This document shows, piece by piece, positions 8,543-17,750 of a stretch of 64,000 nt of DNA. The notes under the pieces were generated by a model. That model was given only the letters and a program-made list of their open reading frames with translations. It was not told the origin of the DNA and made no database searches. Both the position numbers and the translations under genes were made by a program. Positions within the stretch are counted from its first letter, which is position 1, and every line of letters begins with the position of its first letter. The stretch spans positions 1 to 64,000 of the forward strand of contig QFXI01000023.1 of NCBI GenBank assembly GCA_003402315.1, in the 5' to 3' direction. The DNA is from Candidatus Nitrotoga sp. LAW. Its GTDB lineage: Bacteria; Pseudomonadota; Gammaproteobacteria; Burkholderiales; Gallionellaceae.

Positions 8543-9565
8543 TCACACCTTTATTAGATGGTTACGGGCCATCGTCCGCCGCACCAGCAAATACCCGATA
8601 ACGGCTAATACTGGAGTGACAATTAAAACGGCAAAAACAGGTATAGTGCCAGTTCCATTCACACCAGAAATCCAAATATACCTTTCAAACAAAGTGCCAA
8701 CAATAATACTAGCAGCCACTGTCAAAATAATGGGCGGTGAGTGCCGTGACCGACGCATAGCCAGCACTGTAAATGGAATAATAAATTTAAGAGTTATCAT
8801 CGACCACCATAACACGCTATAGTCGCCATTCTGCATCCCCATCACACGATCCACTTCGTTGGGGAGATTGGGATACCAGATGACTAAATATTGTGCAAAG
8901 AAAGTGTATATAAATAGTAAAGTGAAGGCAAACATCATCTGCGCGAGATAGTTGTAAACATAATCTTCAACGGGGCGCACCAATTTGCCACACGTATTCA
9001 ATACGTAAATCCACGCCACAAGGAAAGCCATGAACATGTTGAAATTACTAATAAAATGCTGCATGCCATAAATCGCACTATGCCAAGATGGCACCAGCGT
9101 CATCTCAAAGTCCCACGCTATCATAGTGCCGTATAATACAAAAGTATAAGGAATCCAATTTGCAATATTATGAAAACGTTGCTGATCTTCCTTGCTGCGA
9201 TCACTTACTTCTTGTCGCTTGATAAATACCCAAAAAATAGTCATTACTGCCAGCATACCCAGCACCTGGCGAGCCACCAAAAATGTGTAGTTATGCCAAG
9301 CAGGAAGGTGATGCCCATGCTCAGTAGCCGTGCTCAACCAAGGAAAAGTATTTTCGCCGCCAACCAATAATACAAGCAACAATATAAATGCTAATGGAAA
9401 AAGCGCAAACAAGGACACCGCTAACCGGCGAACCTCATAGCGCCATTGAGCACCTACCAAGTGCAACACCGCACTTAATGTTACCCCTCCCAGCGCTAAA
9501 TAAAGCACCACCAAAAAACTAACTGTCAAAACTGACCAATTGCTATACGAAATCATTTGCTGCAC
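8543..9565 (-). CDS. actF: Alternative complex III subunit ActF (NrfD-like membrane subunit)
   Basis: A 340-residue integral membrane protein with about ten hydrophobic segments. It starts WSVLTVSFLVVLYLALGGVT and carries the ActF-type segments FNMFMAFLVAWIYVLNTCGK and SVLWWSMITLKFIIPFTVLA. ActF and ActC are related to NrfD/PsrC quinol-handling subunits; in ACIII the pair forms much of the membrane core. It follows actE after 4 nt, in the family's usual order, and is followed by sspA. Confidence 0.9.
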   Translation of the reverse strand: MQQMISYSNWSVLTVSFLVVLYLALGGVTLSAVLHLVGAQWRYEVRRLAVSLFALFPLAFILLLVLLVGGENTFPWLSTATEHGHHLPAWHNYTFLVARQVLGMLAVMTIFWVFIKRQEVSDRSKEDQQRFHNIANWIPYTFVLYGTMIAWDFEMTLVPSWHSAIYGMQHFISNFNMFMAFLVAWIYVLNTCGKLVRPVEDYVYNYLAQMMFAFTLLFIYTFFAQYLVIWYPNLPNEVDRVMGMQNGDYSVLWWSMITLKFIIPFTVLAMRRSRHSPPIILTVAASIIVGTLFERYIWISGVNGTGTIPVFAVLIVTPVLAVIGYLLVRRTMARNHLIKV

Positions 9566-9569
9566 CCCC

Positions 9570-10109
9570 TTATTTGGCTGTAGGCGTTACTGCCACGGCA
9601 GATTGCCCATTTTGCAGCACCTTGCGCACATAGTTGATTACATTCCAGCGTTCAGTAGCTGACAGATCATTAGCATACGATGGCATGACCGCACCACCGA
9701 ATGTCATATAGCCCCAAATGAAACCATCAGACCGCCCTTTTGTTTGTTCAGCTGTCAAATCAAACGGCTTTAATAATAATTTCGCTCCAACTAGTCCATC
9801 CCCTTTGCCAGAATATCCGTGACAAGGAGTGCAATAAATTTGAAACAACTTCCCGCCAAGAGCCACTGATTTGTCATCTGCTGGAATCGGATTCAACTGC
9901 TTCTCAGATGCAGCCATATCCTTTACTAAAGATGTAGTACCAGGAATTGGAACTGAATTTTTTGGGTAAGGCCTCATTCCAGGATTTTTCAAATCCGCAC
10001 TTTCCTGCGGTTTAATACTAATCTGGTTTGCCATATCGTGCGACCATGGCCATGCTTGCGCAAACGCAGGTACTAACAACAATACAATTGCCAAGGATAA
10101 TTTCATCAT
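9570..10109 (-). CDS. actE: Alternative complex III subunit ActE (monoheme cytochrome c)
   Basis: A 179-residue protein with a signal peptide (MMKLSLAIVLLLVPAFAQA) and one c-type heme site CTPCHGYSGKGDG (about residues 92-104). A likely axial Met is in GGAVMPSYANDLSATERWNV. This is the classical class I cytochrome pattern. In ACIII, ActE is the monoheme subunit on the periplasmic face that passes electrons toward soluble cytochrome c or an oxidase. It overlaps the end of actD by 4 nt, so translation is coupled. Confidence 0.92.
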   Translation of the reverse strand: MMKLSLAIVLLLVPAFAQAWPWSHDMANQISIKPQESADLKNPGMRPYPKNSVPIPGTTSLVKDMAASEKQLNPIPADDKSVALGGKLFQIYCTPCHGYSGKGDGLVGAKLLLKPFDLTAEQTKGRSDGFIWGYMTFGGAVMPSYANDLSATERWNVINYVRKVLQNGQSAVAVTPTAK

Positions 10110-10633
10110 TTTCCCGCCTCTTCCTGAATCTCAAGTGCCTTATGCTTGGTAAAAATCGTCTTAAAAATAGCTACAGCCGACTCGTCTCCTTGCACCAAAA
10201 TACCAATTTGGTCTTCCGATACTTTAGCGCTATATAACGGTGACCGCTTAGCTGGCAAGCCTGCGCAAATTAAGAAACCAAGGATGGTGATAAATACCCC
10301 CCCAAGAATGAACATTTCATAAGTCAACACGAAATCAGGCGGCAATGGCACAATCGGTTTACCACCCTTAATCTGAGAAAAGAAGTTAGCCTGCGCGCTC
10401 GCAACAAGGAAAAAAGCTAATAGCCCTCCCATACAAGCTCCAATCAGAGTAAACCATTGCACATTGACTGGCTTGTCGCCCAACACTTTTTCAACTTCAG
10501 GATGCTCAATGGGCGACTTAAGTATCAAGTCGTCTATGTCAAACCCCTTGATATTAGCCCCTCGTAATTCGGCAATTGCAGCCACGGCTTCATCAAAATC
10601 GTTAAATAACGCTAGTAAATGACGTTGGCTCAT
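10106..10633 (-). CDS. actD: Alternative complex III subunit ActD (DUF3341)
   Basis: A 175-residue protein with a short soluble N-terminal domain (LLALFNDFDEAVAAIAELRG, GFDIDDLILKSPIEHPEVEK), two central membrane helices (about residues 60-82 and 107-128) and a C-terminal soluble segment (KVSEDQIGILVQGDESAVAI). This layout is characteristic of ActD. It is thought to be structural, with no cofactor. The start codon follows the actC stop immediately. Confidence 0.9.
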   Translation of the reverse strand: MSQRHLLALFNDFDEAVAAIAELRGANIKGFDIDDLILKSPIEHPEVEKVLGDKPVNVQWFTLIGACMGGLLAFFLVASAQANFFSQIKGGKPIVPLPPDFVLTYEMFILGGVFITILGFLICAGLPAKRSPLYSAKVSEDQIGILVQGDESAVAIFKTIFTKHKALEIQEEAGK

Positions 10634-11998
10634 TTAGTAATCTCCCTTCACAGCAGGTTTGTGCTTCAGTGCTAAACTGCGGTGATACACCATTTCTTTA
10701 ACTTCATACATAGAAACGGATGGGAATACCTTGCAGAACACCATAAACAATAAAGTGAACCAGCCAAAGCTACCAAATACAATGCCCCACTGCACTAGGC
10801 TTGGCCATTGATCATGATCCCAGGTCCAGGGGTAGTGACCATGCGCAAAACTTGGTGAGATGATCATCCAACGTTCCAGCCACATGCCCACGTTGAGTAA
10901 TATCGACACTACGAACAATATCGGGAGATGAGTCTGGAACCGTTTAAAAGCAAGCATTAATGGCAAAATCGACCCGAAGAAGATCATTGCCCAGAAGTAT
11001 GGTGCATATGGACCGGTAGCCTTAAAAATTAATTGATCCTTAGCTGTCTGGTCATGCCCATACCATACTGAAGCAAATTCGATCAGATTAAGGTAAGTCC
11101 ACACCATCGCAATAGCGAAAGTCAGGCGCACCAGTTTCTTCATTATAGGCAATGTCATGTACTCTTCAAATTTGAACACATATCGCAGAATAATAAAAAG
11201 AGTGATGATCGCCGCACATCCGGAATACAAGGCACCCGCAACAAAGTATGGAGGGAACGACGTGACGTGCCAACCCGGCATATTCGACATAGCAAAGTCA
11301 GAAGCCACGATGGAGTGAACAGAAACCGCCAGCGGAATCAGGAAACAAGCTATCGTTAAATATGTAATACGGAAGTTGCGCCACTGGCGATCAGTTCCTT
11401 CCCAGCCTAGTGACATCACAGTGTAAAGTTTCTTACGCCAGCCCGCGTGGATATTGTCACGGCAAATTGCCAGATCAGGGATCATGCCGACATAAAGAAA
11501 AAGAACGGAAGAACTTAGATAGGTAGCAATCGCAAACATATCCCATACAAGCGGCGACTGAAAGTTTGGCCACACCCAGCGCTCGTTAGGATAAGGCATC
11601 ACATAATAGACCATCCATAAACGACCCAAGTGCACCAAAACGAACAAACCCGCCGTCATCAACGAGAAAGTTGTCATTGCCTCGGCAAAACGGTAGATCG
11701 GTTTACGCCAATCAGCATGCATTAAATGTAGAATCGCTGACAACAAAGTTCCAGAATGGCTCATACCTATCCAAAAAATGAAGGTGGCGATGTATAAACT
11801 CCATACATGAGAGTTGTTTTTATTAGCAACACCCATACCAGTCGTGTACTGGTAAATCTCACATCCCACCGCCACACCTATCATGGCAATTGCGATAAAT
11901 AAAATTACCCAATACATCCTTCTTGGACTCTCTAAACTCTTAAGCACATCTTTGTTAATCTGTGCCCAAGCTATATCTTCGCGTATATCTTTTCCCAT
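10634..11998 (-). CDS. actC: Alternative complex III subunit ActC (NrfD-like quinol subunit)
   Basis: A 454-residue polytopic protein of the NrfD/PsrC family with about ten membrane helices. Family segments include SHVWSLYIATFIFWIGMSHS, HLMHADWRKPIYRFAEAMTT and MSNMPGWHVTSFPPYFVAGA, with a long C-terminal part (FCKVFPSVSMYEVKEMVYHR). ActC is the quinol-interacting membrane subunit of ACIII and works with the iron-sulfur subunit ActB. Here that subunit is the separate upstream gene at 12076-12939, with about 77 nt between the two. Confidence 0.92.
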   Translation of the reverse strand: MGKDIREDIAWAQINKDVLKSLESPRRMYWVILFIAIAMIGVAVGCEIYQYTTGMGVANKNNSHVWSLYIATFIFWIGMSHSGTLLSAILHLMHADWRKPIYRFAEAMTTFSLMTAGLFVLVHLGRLWMVYYVMPYPNERWVWPNFQSPLVWDMFAIATYLSSSVLFLYVGMIPDLAICRDNIHAGWRKKLYTVMSLGWEGTDRQWRNFRITYLTIACFLIPLAVSVHSIVASDFAMSNMPGWHVTSFPPYFVAGALYSGCAAIITLFIILRYVFKFEEYMTLPIMKKLVRLTFAIAMVWTYLNLIEFASVWYGHDQTAKDQLIFKATGPYAPYFWAMIFFGSILPLMLAFKRFQTHLPILFVVSILLNVGMWLERWMIISPSFAHGHYPWTWDHDQWPSLVQWGIVFGSFGWFTLLFMVFCKVFPSVSMYEVKEMVYHRSLALKHKPAVKGDY

Positions 11999-12075
11999 TG
12001 CTCTATTTCCTCCCCTTGTGCTTGCGTGAACGTAGCTTCAATGCCGCTTCCCATACGGCATCCCCATTGCGCTGC

Positions 12076-12939
12076 TTAAATAGCGCTTTCACGCAACTGC
12101 TCCAGATACATCACCGACGGATAAGTGCGCAACTCTTCCAAAATGCGATAGCCACGCAATTTGGCCGCCTTTTCTTCTACGTCTTTTACGTCTTTTGCCT
12201 GCTTATCTTTATTTAGCTCAACCTGTTGGGTCATCCACTGCTTACCAACTTTGGCCAAGGGGTCAACCAGATTACCAAAGGATATAGCTCCAGTCGGACA
12301 AACTTGCTGACAGGCAGTTTGCACTTCACCATCAAGTACACCTCGCCCTGCGCTACGTGCGTTGCTCTTGGCAACAGTCAATCGCTGCACACAGAACGTA
12401 CATTTTTCCATTACACCCTTGCCGCGCACGGTCACGTCTGGATTAAGCTGCTGATTCATCGGCTCCGGCCACACATTATCAGTAGTTGGATAATCATACC
12501 AGTTGAAGTAACGAGCCTTATACGGGCAGTTCGCGTTACAGTAGCGTGAACCGACGCAGCGGTTGTAAACCTGCGAGTTCAGACCATCCGCCGTGTGGTT
12601 GGTAGCACCTACAGGACAAACCGTTTCGCACGGTGCAGACTCACAATGCTGACACAGCATAGGCAAAAACTGCGCCCCCTGGTCAGCGAATTCGCGGCCA
12701 TCATTATCCCAATAACGTTCAATGCGTATCCAATGGTGGGAATGTCCATGTGCAAATTTCTCCTTACCAACCACGGGTAGATTATTTTCTGCATAACACG
12801 CCACGCTACAGGCGTTGCAACCAGTGCATGAATCCAAGTCTATGCTCATCGCCCATTTGTATTCCCGGTGCGGCCTATCGTCCGAGGGATGCTGTTGGCG
12901 GAAGTCCGACCAGTTTTCTAATAAATTAGTAATGGACAC
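12076..12939 (-). CDS. actB2: Alternative complex III ActB, iron-sulfur part (separate gene)
   Basis: A 287-residue ferredoxin-type protein with four Cys clusters: CTGCNACSVACYAENN, CQHCESAPCETVCPVGAT, CVGSRYCNANCPYKARYFNW, and CTFCVQRLTVAK with ACQQVCPTGAI. This matches the multi-cluster iron-sulfur domain that in many ACIII complexes is fused to the C-terminus of ActB. Here it is a free-standing gene 3 nt after actB1. There is no signal peptide, so it is probably co-exported with the Tat-bearing ActB1 (inference). Confidence 0.9.
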   Translation of the reverse strand: MSITNLLENWSDFRQQHPSDDRPHREYKWAMSIDLDSCTGCNACSVACYAENNLPVVGKEKFAHGHSHHWIRIERYWDNDGREFADQGAQFLPMLCQHCESAPCETVCPVGATNHTADGLNSQVYNRCVGSRYCNANCPYKARYFNWYDYPTTDNVWPEPMNQQLNPDVTVRGKGVMEKCTFCVQRLTVAKSNARSAGRGVLDGEVQTACQQVCPTGAISFGNLVDPLAKVGKQWMTQQVELNKDKQAKDVKDVEEKAAKLRGYRILEELRTYPSVMYLEQLRESAI

Positions 12940-12942
12940 CTT

Positions 12943-15153
12943 TTATACCTCCTCCGAAAGATTCACTTTATTCGATGACACCCTAACCGCAATTTTTCTA
13001 CCCATCTGATTACCACCAGCAGGGCCTTCATCTTTAACTATAACTACACGCCGCCCAGCCTTGCTAACTTTAACGCGCGTCTCGTGCATTGCCAACTCTC
13101 CAGTTTCTTTGTCGAATACGGGATCAAGAATTTTGAAGGCATTAACACCGACACCCTTCGCATAACGCCCCATCGCTTCATGGCCATAGCCGAGCGGCAC
13201 TGAAATTACGTCCGGGTGTATGCCGGTAAAGACATAGACCTGCGCCTTAATAGCACCACTTCTCGAAGCCACTTCGACAATATCGCCTTCCACAATACCC
13301 AACTTAGCAGCAGTCTTAGGATGCATCTCTACCCAACTATCCCACACAATAGTAGTCAGTGGATCTGGTGATTCCTGCAACCAAGGTTCATTAGCATTGC
13401 GACCATCGCGCAAACTAGCGCTCACTGCCGGAATCAGGTGGAACGGATACGCACTATCTTCCGCAAATGGGCCAGGCACAACCAAACCTTTAGCAGATAC
13501 ATTGCCAGACATATTGACAGGCGTACTTACCAATTTAACCACACCATGACTTAGAGTCGCATCCCAAAATGTATCATCATCTGTAGTCGAACCGCCCAAT
13601 GCACCCTTGTTCGACACCATCGCACTACGTAAGTAGGAGTAGAAGTCTTCATAACCCTTGTACTCATCTGGTCGACGCTGCTTAAGCAGCGCAAGCAATA
13701 TATCACCCATACCAAGCGTACCGGGGTACAACTTTTCCATCAGCGGCTGCTGGATATTCAGCTGAGCACCTTCGGCAACATATTCAGGCATCACAGTTGC
13801 CCAGTCTTCCAACGCAGAATTTAACGGCAACACCAAATCAGCCTCTAGTGCGGTTTCATCCATGTAATGAGCAAAAACCACCTTAAACGGTACTTTCTTT
13901 AAGTTTTCTTTCAGCTTCATGGATGCAGGTGCGGTGAACACTGGGTTTACACCATAACTAAACAACACTTTAACCTTATCTTGCGCCATATTGTCATTGA
14001 GCGACTGTAGCGCAAAGCGGTTGCCAGTAGATGGCGCCATTTGTGGAAACGGTATACTGGACGGAGCCTCTACCGTCTTACCGACATTGCCTAATACTTG
14101 ATTCAATAAAGCGATAGCAGTGGCATTCTGCGAACCGTGCGCATAACCCTCGGCGGCACTACCAGCAATTACTAAGCTAGGACTGCGCTCCTTCAGTAAG
14201 GCTGCGAGCCTGCCGATATGCTCAGCAGACACCCCGGTATCTTTGCTTACCCGATCTGTGGTGTATTCCCTCACAACAGCAGCTACGTCTCCAGGAACAG
14301 ACAACCCTGCAGCAGCTAGCGCATTAATCAACCCCAGCGCCAGAATACCTTCAGTACCAGGGCGTATAGCCAACCAACGATCCGCATTCGCACCAGTTAG
14401 TGTCATCTTGGACTCAACTTGTACCAACACTCCGCGCTCGCCATTATCGGCCTTACGGAAGCGAGCATACTGCTGGGAGAAATGTACCGGCGAAATCCAC
14501 GCACCAAGAAAATCTGCCCCAAAGGAAACGACAACCTTAGCTTTGTCCAGGCGTAAACGCGGCATTTCTACACCATAAGTCTTTCTATTAGCTGCACGCA
14601 TAATTGACGGTGCAACCGCCTCATAAACGTAATGATGGCCGGAACCCAGCGCATCTAGATAGTTTTTCAATAATGCTTTGACATGTCCACTAACACCACC
14701 TGTCAGGAAGGCAATATTTTCTGCTTTTACACCACCAATCTTTTCATTGATTAGCTCCAGCGCTTTCCCCCATGGTATTGCTTCGCCTTTATCACCATTG
14801 CGCAACAGTGGCTCTCGGATACGGTCTGGATTGTAATGCGCCTGCACTCCGGCCTGCCCTAAACCGCACATTTTGCCATTATTAATGGATGATTTTGGAT
14901 TACCTTCCAGTTTAAGCACGCGCCCCTCTCGCACTCGCCCCATAATCCCGCACCCAGCATCGCACTGCGCACAAGTTGAATTAAAGTATGTGCCAATACT
15001 AGGAATGATGTAGTCCGCCGTCTGGACATAGGAAGTTACAAATTCCCTCCCATCCTCAACTGAAGTATTGCCACATCCGCTTAACGCGACCGTCGCACCA
15101 CCCCACCCCAGTACCTTCAGAAAACCTCGCCGATTAAAACTATTTTCAATCAT
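12943..15153 (-). CDS. actB1: Alternative complex III ActB, molybdopterin-oxidoreductase-like part
   Basis: A 736-residue protein with a Tat signal (NRRGFLKVLGWGGATVALSG) ending in a possible lipobox (LSGC), followed by a molybdopterin-oxidoreductase-type N-terminus (CAQCDAGCGIMGRVREGRVL, MCGLGQAGVQAHYNPDRIRE). In characterised ACIII this domain has lost its molybdenum cofactor. The C-terminal barrel part is present (PLTTIVWDSWVEMHPKTAAK, GIHPDVISVPLGYGHEAMGR). Usual ActB is about 1000 residues; 736 plus 287 of the next gene add up to that, so the gene is split at the domain boundary, not truncated. Confidence 0.92.
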   Translation of the reverse strand: MIENSFNRRGFLKVLGWGGATVALSGCGNTSVEDGREFVTSYVQTADYIIPSIGTYFNSTCAQCDAGCGIMGRVREGRVLKLEGNPKSSINNGKMCGLGQAGVQAHYNPDRIREPLLRNGDKGEAIPWGKALELINEKIGGVKAENIAFLTGGVSGHVKALLKNYLDALGSGHHYVYEAVAPSIMRAANRKTYGVEMPRLRLDKAKVVVSFGADFLGAWISPVHFSQQYARFRKADNGERGVLVQVESKMTLTGANADRWLAIRPGTEGILALGLINALAAAGLSVPGDVAAVVREYTTDRVSKDTGVSAEHIGRLAALLKERSPSLVIAGSAAEGYAHGSQNATAIALLNQVLGNVGKTVEAPSSIPFPQMAPSTGNRFALQSLNDNMAQDKVKVLFSYGVNPVFTAPASMKLKENLKKVPFKVVFAHYMDETALEADLVLPLNSALEDWATVMPEYVAEGAQLNIQQPLMEKLYPGTLGMGDILLALLKQRRPDEYKGYEDFYSYLRSAMVSNKGALGGSTTDDDTFWDATLSHGVVKLVSTPVNMSGNVSAKGLVVPGPFAEDSAYPFHLIPAVSASLRDGRNANEPWLQESPDPLTTIVWDSWVEMHPKTAAKLGIVEGDIVEVASRSGAIKAQVYVFTGIHPDVISVPLGYGHEAMGRYAKGVGVNAFKILDPVFDKETGELAMHETRVKVSKAGRRVVIVKDEGPAGGNQMGRKIAVRVSSNKVNLSEEV

Positions 15154-15195
15154 TGCTGATACCTCTTGGAAATCTTTATCTTGTGAATGCGTCGA

Positions 15196-15801
15196 TTACT
15201 TATGACACTGCCAACAGTCGTTCGGACCGTGAGTCGTTTTTGTGGATGTTGCATCTACCGGATGATCTTTCTGATGACAGCTCACACACCAACCCATGGA
15301 GAGAGGCTTTTGGCGACGCGCAACCGTCATTGTTTTCACATCACCGTGACAATAGCCACAAGCTTCTTGCACTGGCTTGTTCTGCGCAAAAACAAAACGC
15401 TGAATGTGCCGCTCATGGTTGAAGCGCACGAAATCAGGAAGATCATGCACCTTTTTCCAAGGCACTGCTTTTTTAGCTTCCCAATATTCGAACAGTTTCT
15501 TGATACGCGGAGTTTCCCGCACCGACTCGATATTTTGATGGCAACCAATACATTTCTGTAATGGTGGAATACCAGCCACAATACTACGACGCGCATAAGT
15601 GTGGCAGTACATACAATTTATCTGCATACCGCCTTTTGCAGCATCACCAGCGTGACGATCATGGGGAAACTCAATTGGCTGTTCAACTTTAGGACCCAAA
15701 TCATCAGCTGTAGTGAGGGGCTGCGCCGCATTAACGGCATAGCTGCCAGCGGAAACAATCAATCCAACAAGCAGAATGGAAAAACGTAAAAAACAATACA
15801 T
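15196..15801 (-). CDS. actA: Alternative complex III subunit ActA (pentaheme cytochrome c)
   Basis: Five CxxCH heme sites are visible: CMYCH, CIGCH, CGYCH, CVSCH and CWQCH, the last near the C-terminus. The protein starts with a signal sequence or anchor (MYCFLRFSILLVGLIVSAGS). I chose the ATG at 15801 because GGGGGAG lies 9 nt upstream; an upstream ATG at 15855 would add 18 residues with no ribosome site. ActA is the multiheme electron-transfer subunit of ACIII on the periplasmic side. First gene of the act operon, about 170 nt downstream of a plausible promoter. Confidence 0.92.
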   Translation of the reverse strand: MYCFLRFSILLVGLIVSAGSYAVNAAQPLTTADDLGPKVEQPIEFPHDRHAGDAAKGGMQINCMYCHTYARRSIVAGIPPLQKCIGCHQNIESVRETPRIKKLFEYWEAKKAVPWKKVHDLPDFVRFNHERHIQRFVFAQNKPVQEACGYCHGDVKTMTVARRQKPLSMGWCVSCHQKDHPVDATSTKTTHGPNDCWQCHK

Positions 15802-15970
15802 CGTAAGTAGCTCCCCCAACAAACAATTAGACTGCCGACGGGACAACATCGACATGCATTATCACACTCAATAACTGGTAATTTAAAACGACACAACATC
15901 GCTTTAAGCATTTACACGCTTAACTTGGTGCGGACCAATCCACAAGGAATAGACGCGATGAAACGACGGC

Positions 15971-15999
15971 ATAATGTCCAGTTTGGAAAATAAAGTCAA
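15971..15999 (-). promoter_or_regulatory. Probable promoter of the act-sspAB operon
   Basis: On the minus strand TTGACT (15994-15999) is followed after exactly 17 nt by CATTAT (15971-15976). The -35 matches 5 of 6 and the -10 matches 4 of 6 consensus positions. The leader to the actA ATG at 15801 would be about 165 nt. No other good promoter was noticed between actA and the IS3 element. Confidence 0.5.
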
Positions 16000-16323
16000 C
16001 AGTACAAAATAACAAAATTAACATTAATACAATTATGACAAGCCAATTTGTACATAAATATATATATAAACATTATGCTACGTGCTTTGCATATGTCACG
16101 CCTCTAACAACTCATAATCTTATCTTTAAAAATTAGCAATTAATAATGGGCTTTTAGCAAAGCTCCCAAAAATATAAATTCATCACAGTAAATTTTATGA
16201 GTATTTTTATTACTTAGAGACCTAACTTTCCTTCGTTGACCTACCTTTCCTTCTTTACCTTCTTTACCTTCATTACCCCCTCAGCGGGATAAATATGGTG
16301 GCGCTTGAATCACGCGGCCTCAC
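16000..16323. other. AT-rich intergenic stretch upstream of the act promoter
   Basis: No gene. The left half is very AT-rich. The right half (about 16230-16280) has a short pyrimidine-rich imperfect repeat built on CTTTACCTTC/CTTTCCTTC. It ends at the inverted repeat of the IS3 element. Confidence 0.5.
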
Positions 16324-16389
16324 TGAGGTAAGTTGAAAAAAGAGGATACGAACGTTCTTATAAACTTAAAACGGAGGTATCACATAAAA

Positions 16390-17662
16390 CAACGAATTTC
16401 CAATGCGATTTATAACAAAGAATTTAGAGAGCAAGCCGACAAGCGAATACAAAAAGAAGGCTTAAGTGCGAAGGCGGTGGCGAAACAACTGATAATGCCC
16501 ATCGACTTTAGCAACATGGGTAACAGCCTCGAAAACAGGCCAATTAAGCGAGATTGGCAAGACGCAACGCTCCCTGACGGTGATGGAGTCAGGGCTGGTT
16601 AAAGTTAAGCGGGAACTGGCTGAAGTCAAAATGGAGCGAGACTTACTAAAAAAGCTGTGGCGTACTTTGCCAAGGAAATCCGGTAAAGTACGCAATGATC
16701 GAACAACTACGGGCGGATTACCCCGCGCCGCTTATGTGCCGGATTTATGCGGTATCTCCCTCTGGTTATTATGCTTGGCAGGGTCGCTTGCTTTCAAAGC
16801 GGATGCGGGAAGATTAACGCCTAGCGTTGGAAGTCAAAACCGCACAGCAGCGTACACGGGAGATTTCATGGTGCAGAGCGACTCCATGATGAATTGGCCG
16901 ACCACGGCATTAACACCACAATTCATCGCATTAAACGCTTGCGCAAGAAGCTAAGGAGACGCTGATTAATTCAAAATTTCGCGGAATTTATCGCGCAACC
17001 AATTGATTCTTAGTTGTGTGAAATTCTGAAACGCGAATTAATCAGCGCTTCCCCAGTAATCCGCTGCAAGCAGCAATAAAAGTTCCGGGTGACAACCGAT
17101 TCCAACCATACGATGCCTGTCGCCCCTAATCTGCTGAATCAGTAATTTAACGCAACTCGCCCCAACCAGATATGGGTAAGTGACATTACCTATATTCCAA
17201 CGGATGAAGGATGGCTCTACCTTTCGGGCAACAAAGACTTATTCAGCGGGGATTTAGCAGGGTATGCGATGGGTTCGCGCATGACGAAAAGACCTGGTTA
17301 CACAATCCTTGTTTTGAGGCATTGCCAAGAAGCGACCGCCTAAAGGATTGATTCATCATTCCGATCGGGACAGTCAGTATTGTTCGTATAAACATCGAAA
17401 GATACTCGAACAGTTTGGCATGGTGGCTTCGATGTCACGCCGAGGGAATTACCACGATAACGCGCCGATCGAAAGCTTGGGGGGCTACTTAAAAATGAGC
17501 TGGTGCATCATCGACGTTTCCAAACTCGCGCAGATGCCATTCAAGCCATCACTGAGTACATTGAGCTATTTTATAAGCGGCAACGTAAACAGGCTCGACT
17601 GGGCTATTTATCACCAGTCGCATTTGAACGCCAGTTCTACGAAGAAACATTGGCTGCATGAG
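16390..17662 (+). pseudogene. IS3 OrfA/OrfB transposase remnants
   Basis: OrfA reads RISNAIYNKEFREQADKRIQ, EGLSAKAVAKQLIMP, then after a frameshift MESGLVKVKRELAEVKMERD. OrfB follows in pieces: LRADYPAPLMCRIYAVSPSG, then THDGINTT-type sequence up to KRLRKKLRR, the nested insertion, KFRVTTDSNHTMPVAPNLLN, QIWVSDITYIPTDEGWLYLS, IHHSDRDSQYCS (second catalytic Asp) and NAPIES (near the catalytic Glu). A deletion follows the first Asp segment, and several stops and frameshifts make it inactive. Confidence 0.8.
16956..17050. repeat. MITE-like insertion inside the dead IS3
   Basis: About 95 bp bounded by inverted repeats: ACGCTGATTAATTC (16959-16972) and GAATTAATCAGCGC (17035-17048). The repeats partly continue inward (AAATTTCGCG on one side, CGCGTTTCAGAATTT read inversely on the other). 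It splits OrfB between KKLRR and KFRVTTDSNH, so it arrived after the IS3. It carries no gene, as expected of a non-autonomous miniature element. Confidence 0.65.
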
Positions 17663-17750
17663 TGCGTTCGTATCCATTATTGACAGCCAACCTCAGTAAG
17701 CAAAATACAGACTTTCATGGCCTTGACAATGAAAATTGAGGGGAAGGGCA

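Larger units (their letters stand above)
16324..17695 (+). mobile_element. Degenerate IS3-family element with a small nested insertion
   Basis: The left end reads TGAGGTAAGTTG then GGATACGAAC. The right end, read on the minus strand from 17695, reads TGAGGTTGGCTG then GGATACGAAC, so the 30-bp inverted repeats are clear. Inside are orfA and orfB remnants on the plus strand, and a roughly 95-bp insertion interrupts orfB. No convincing target duplication was seen at the edges. Confidence 0.85.
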
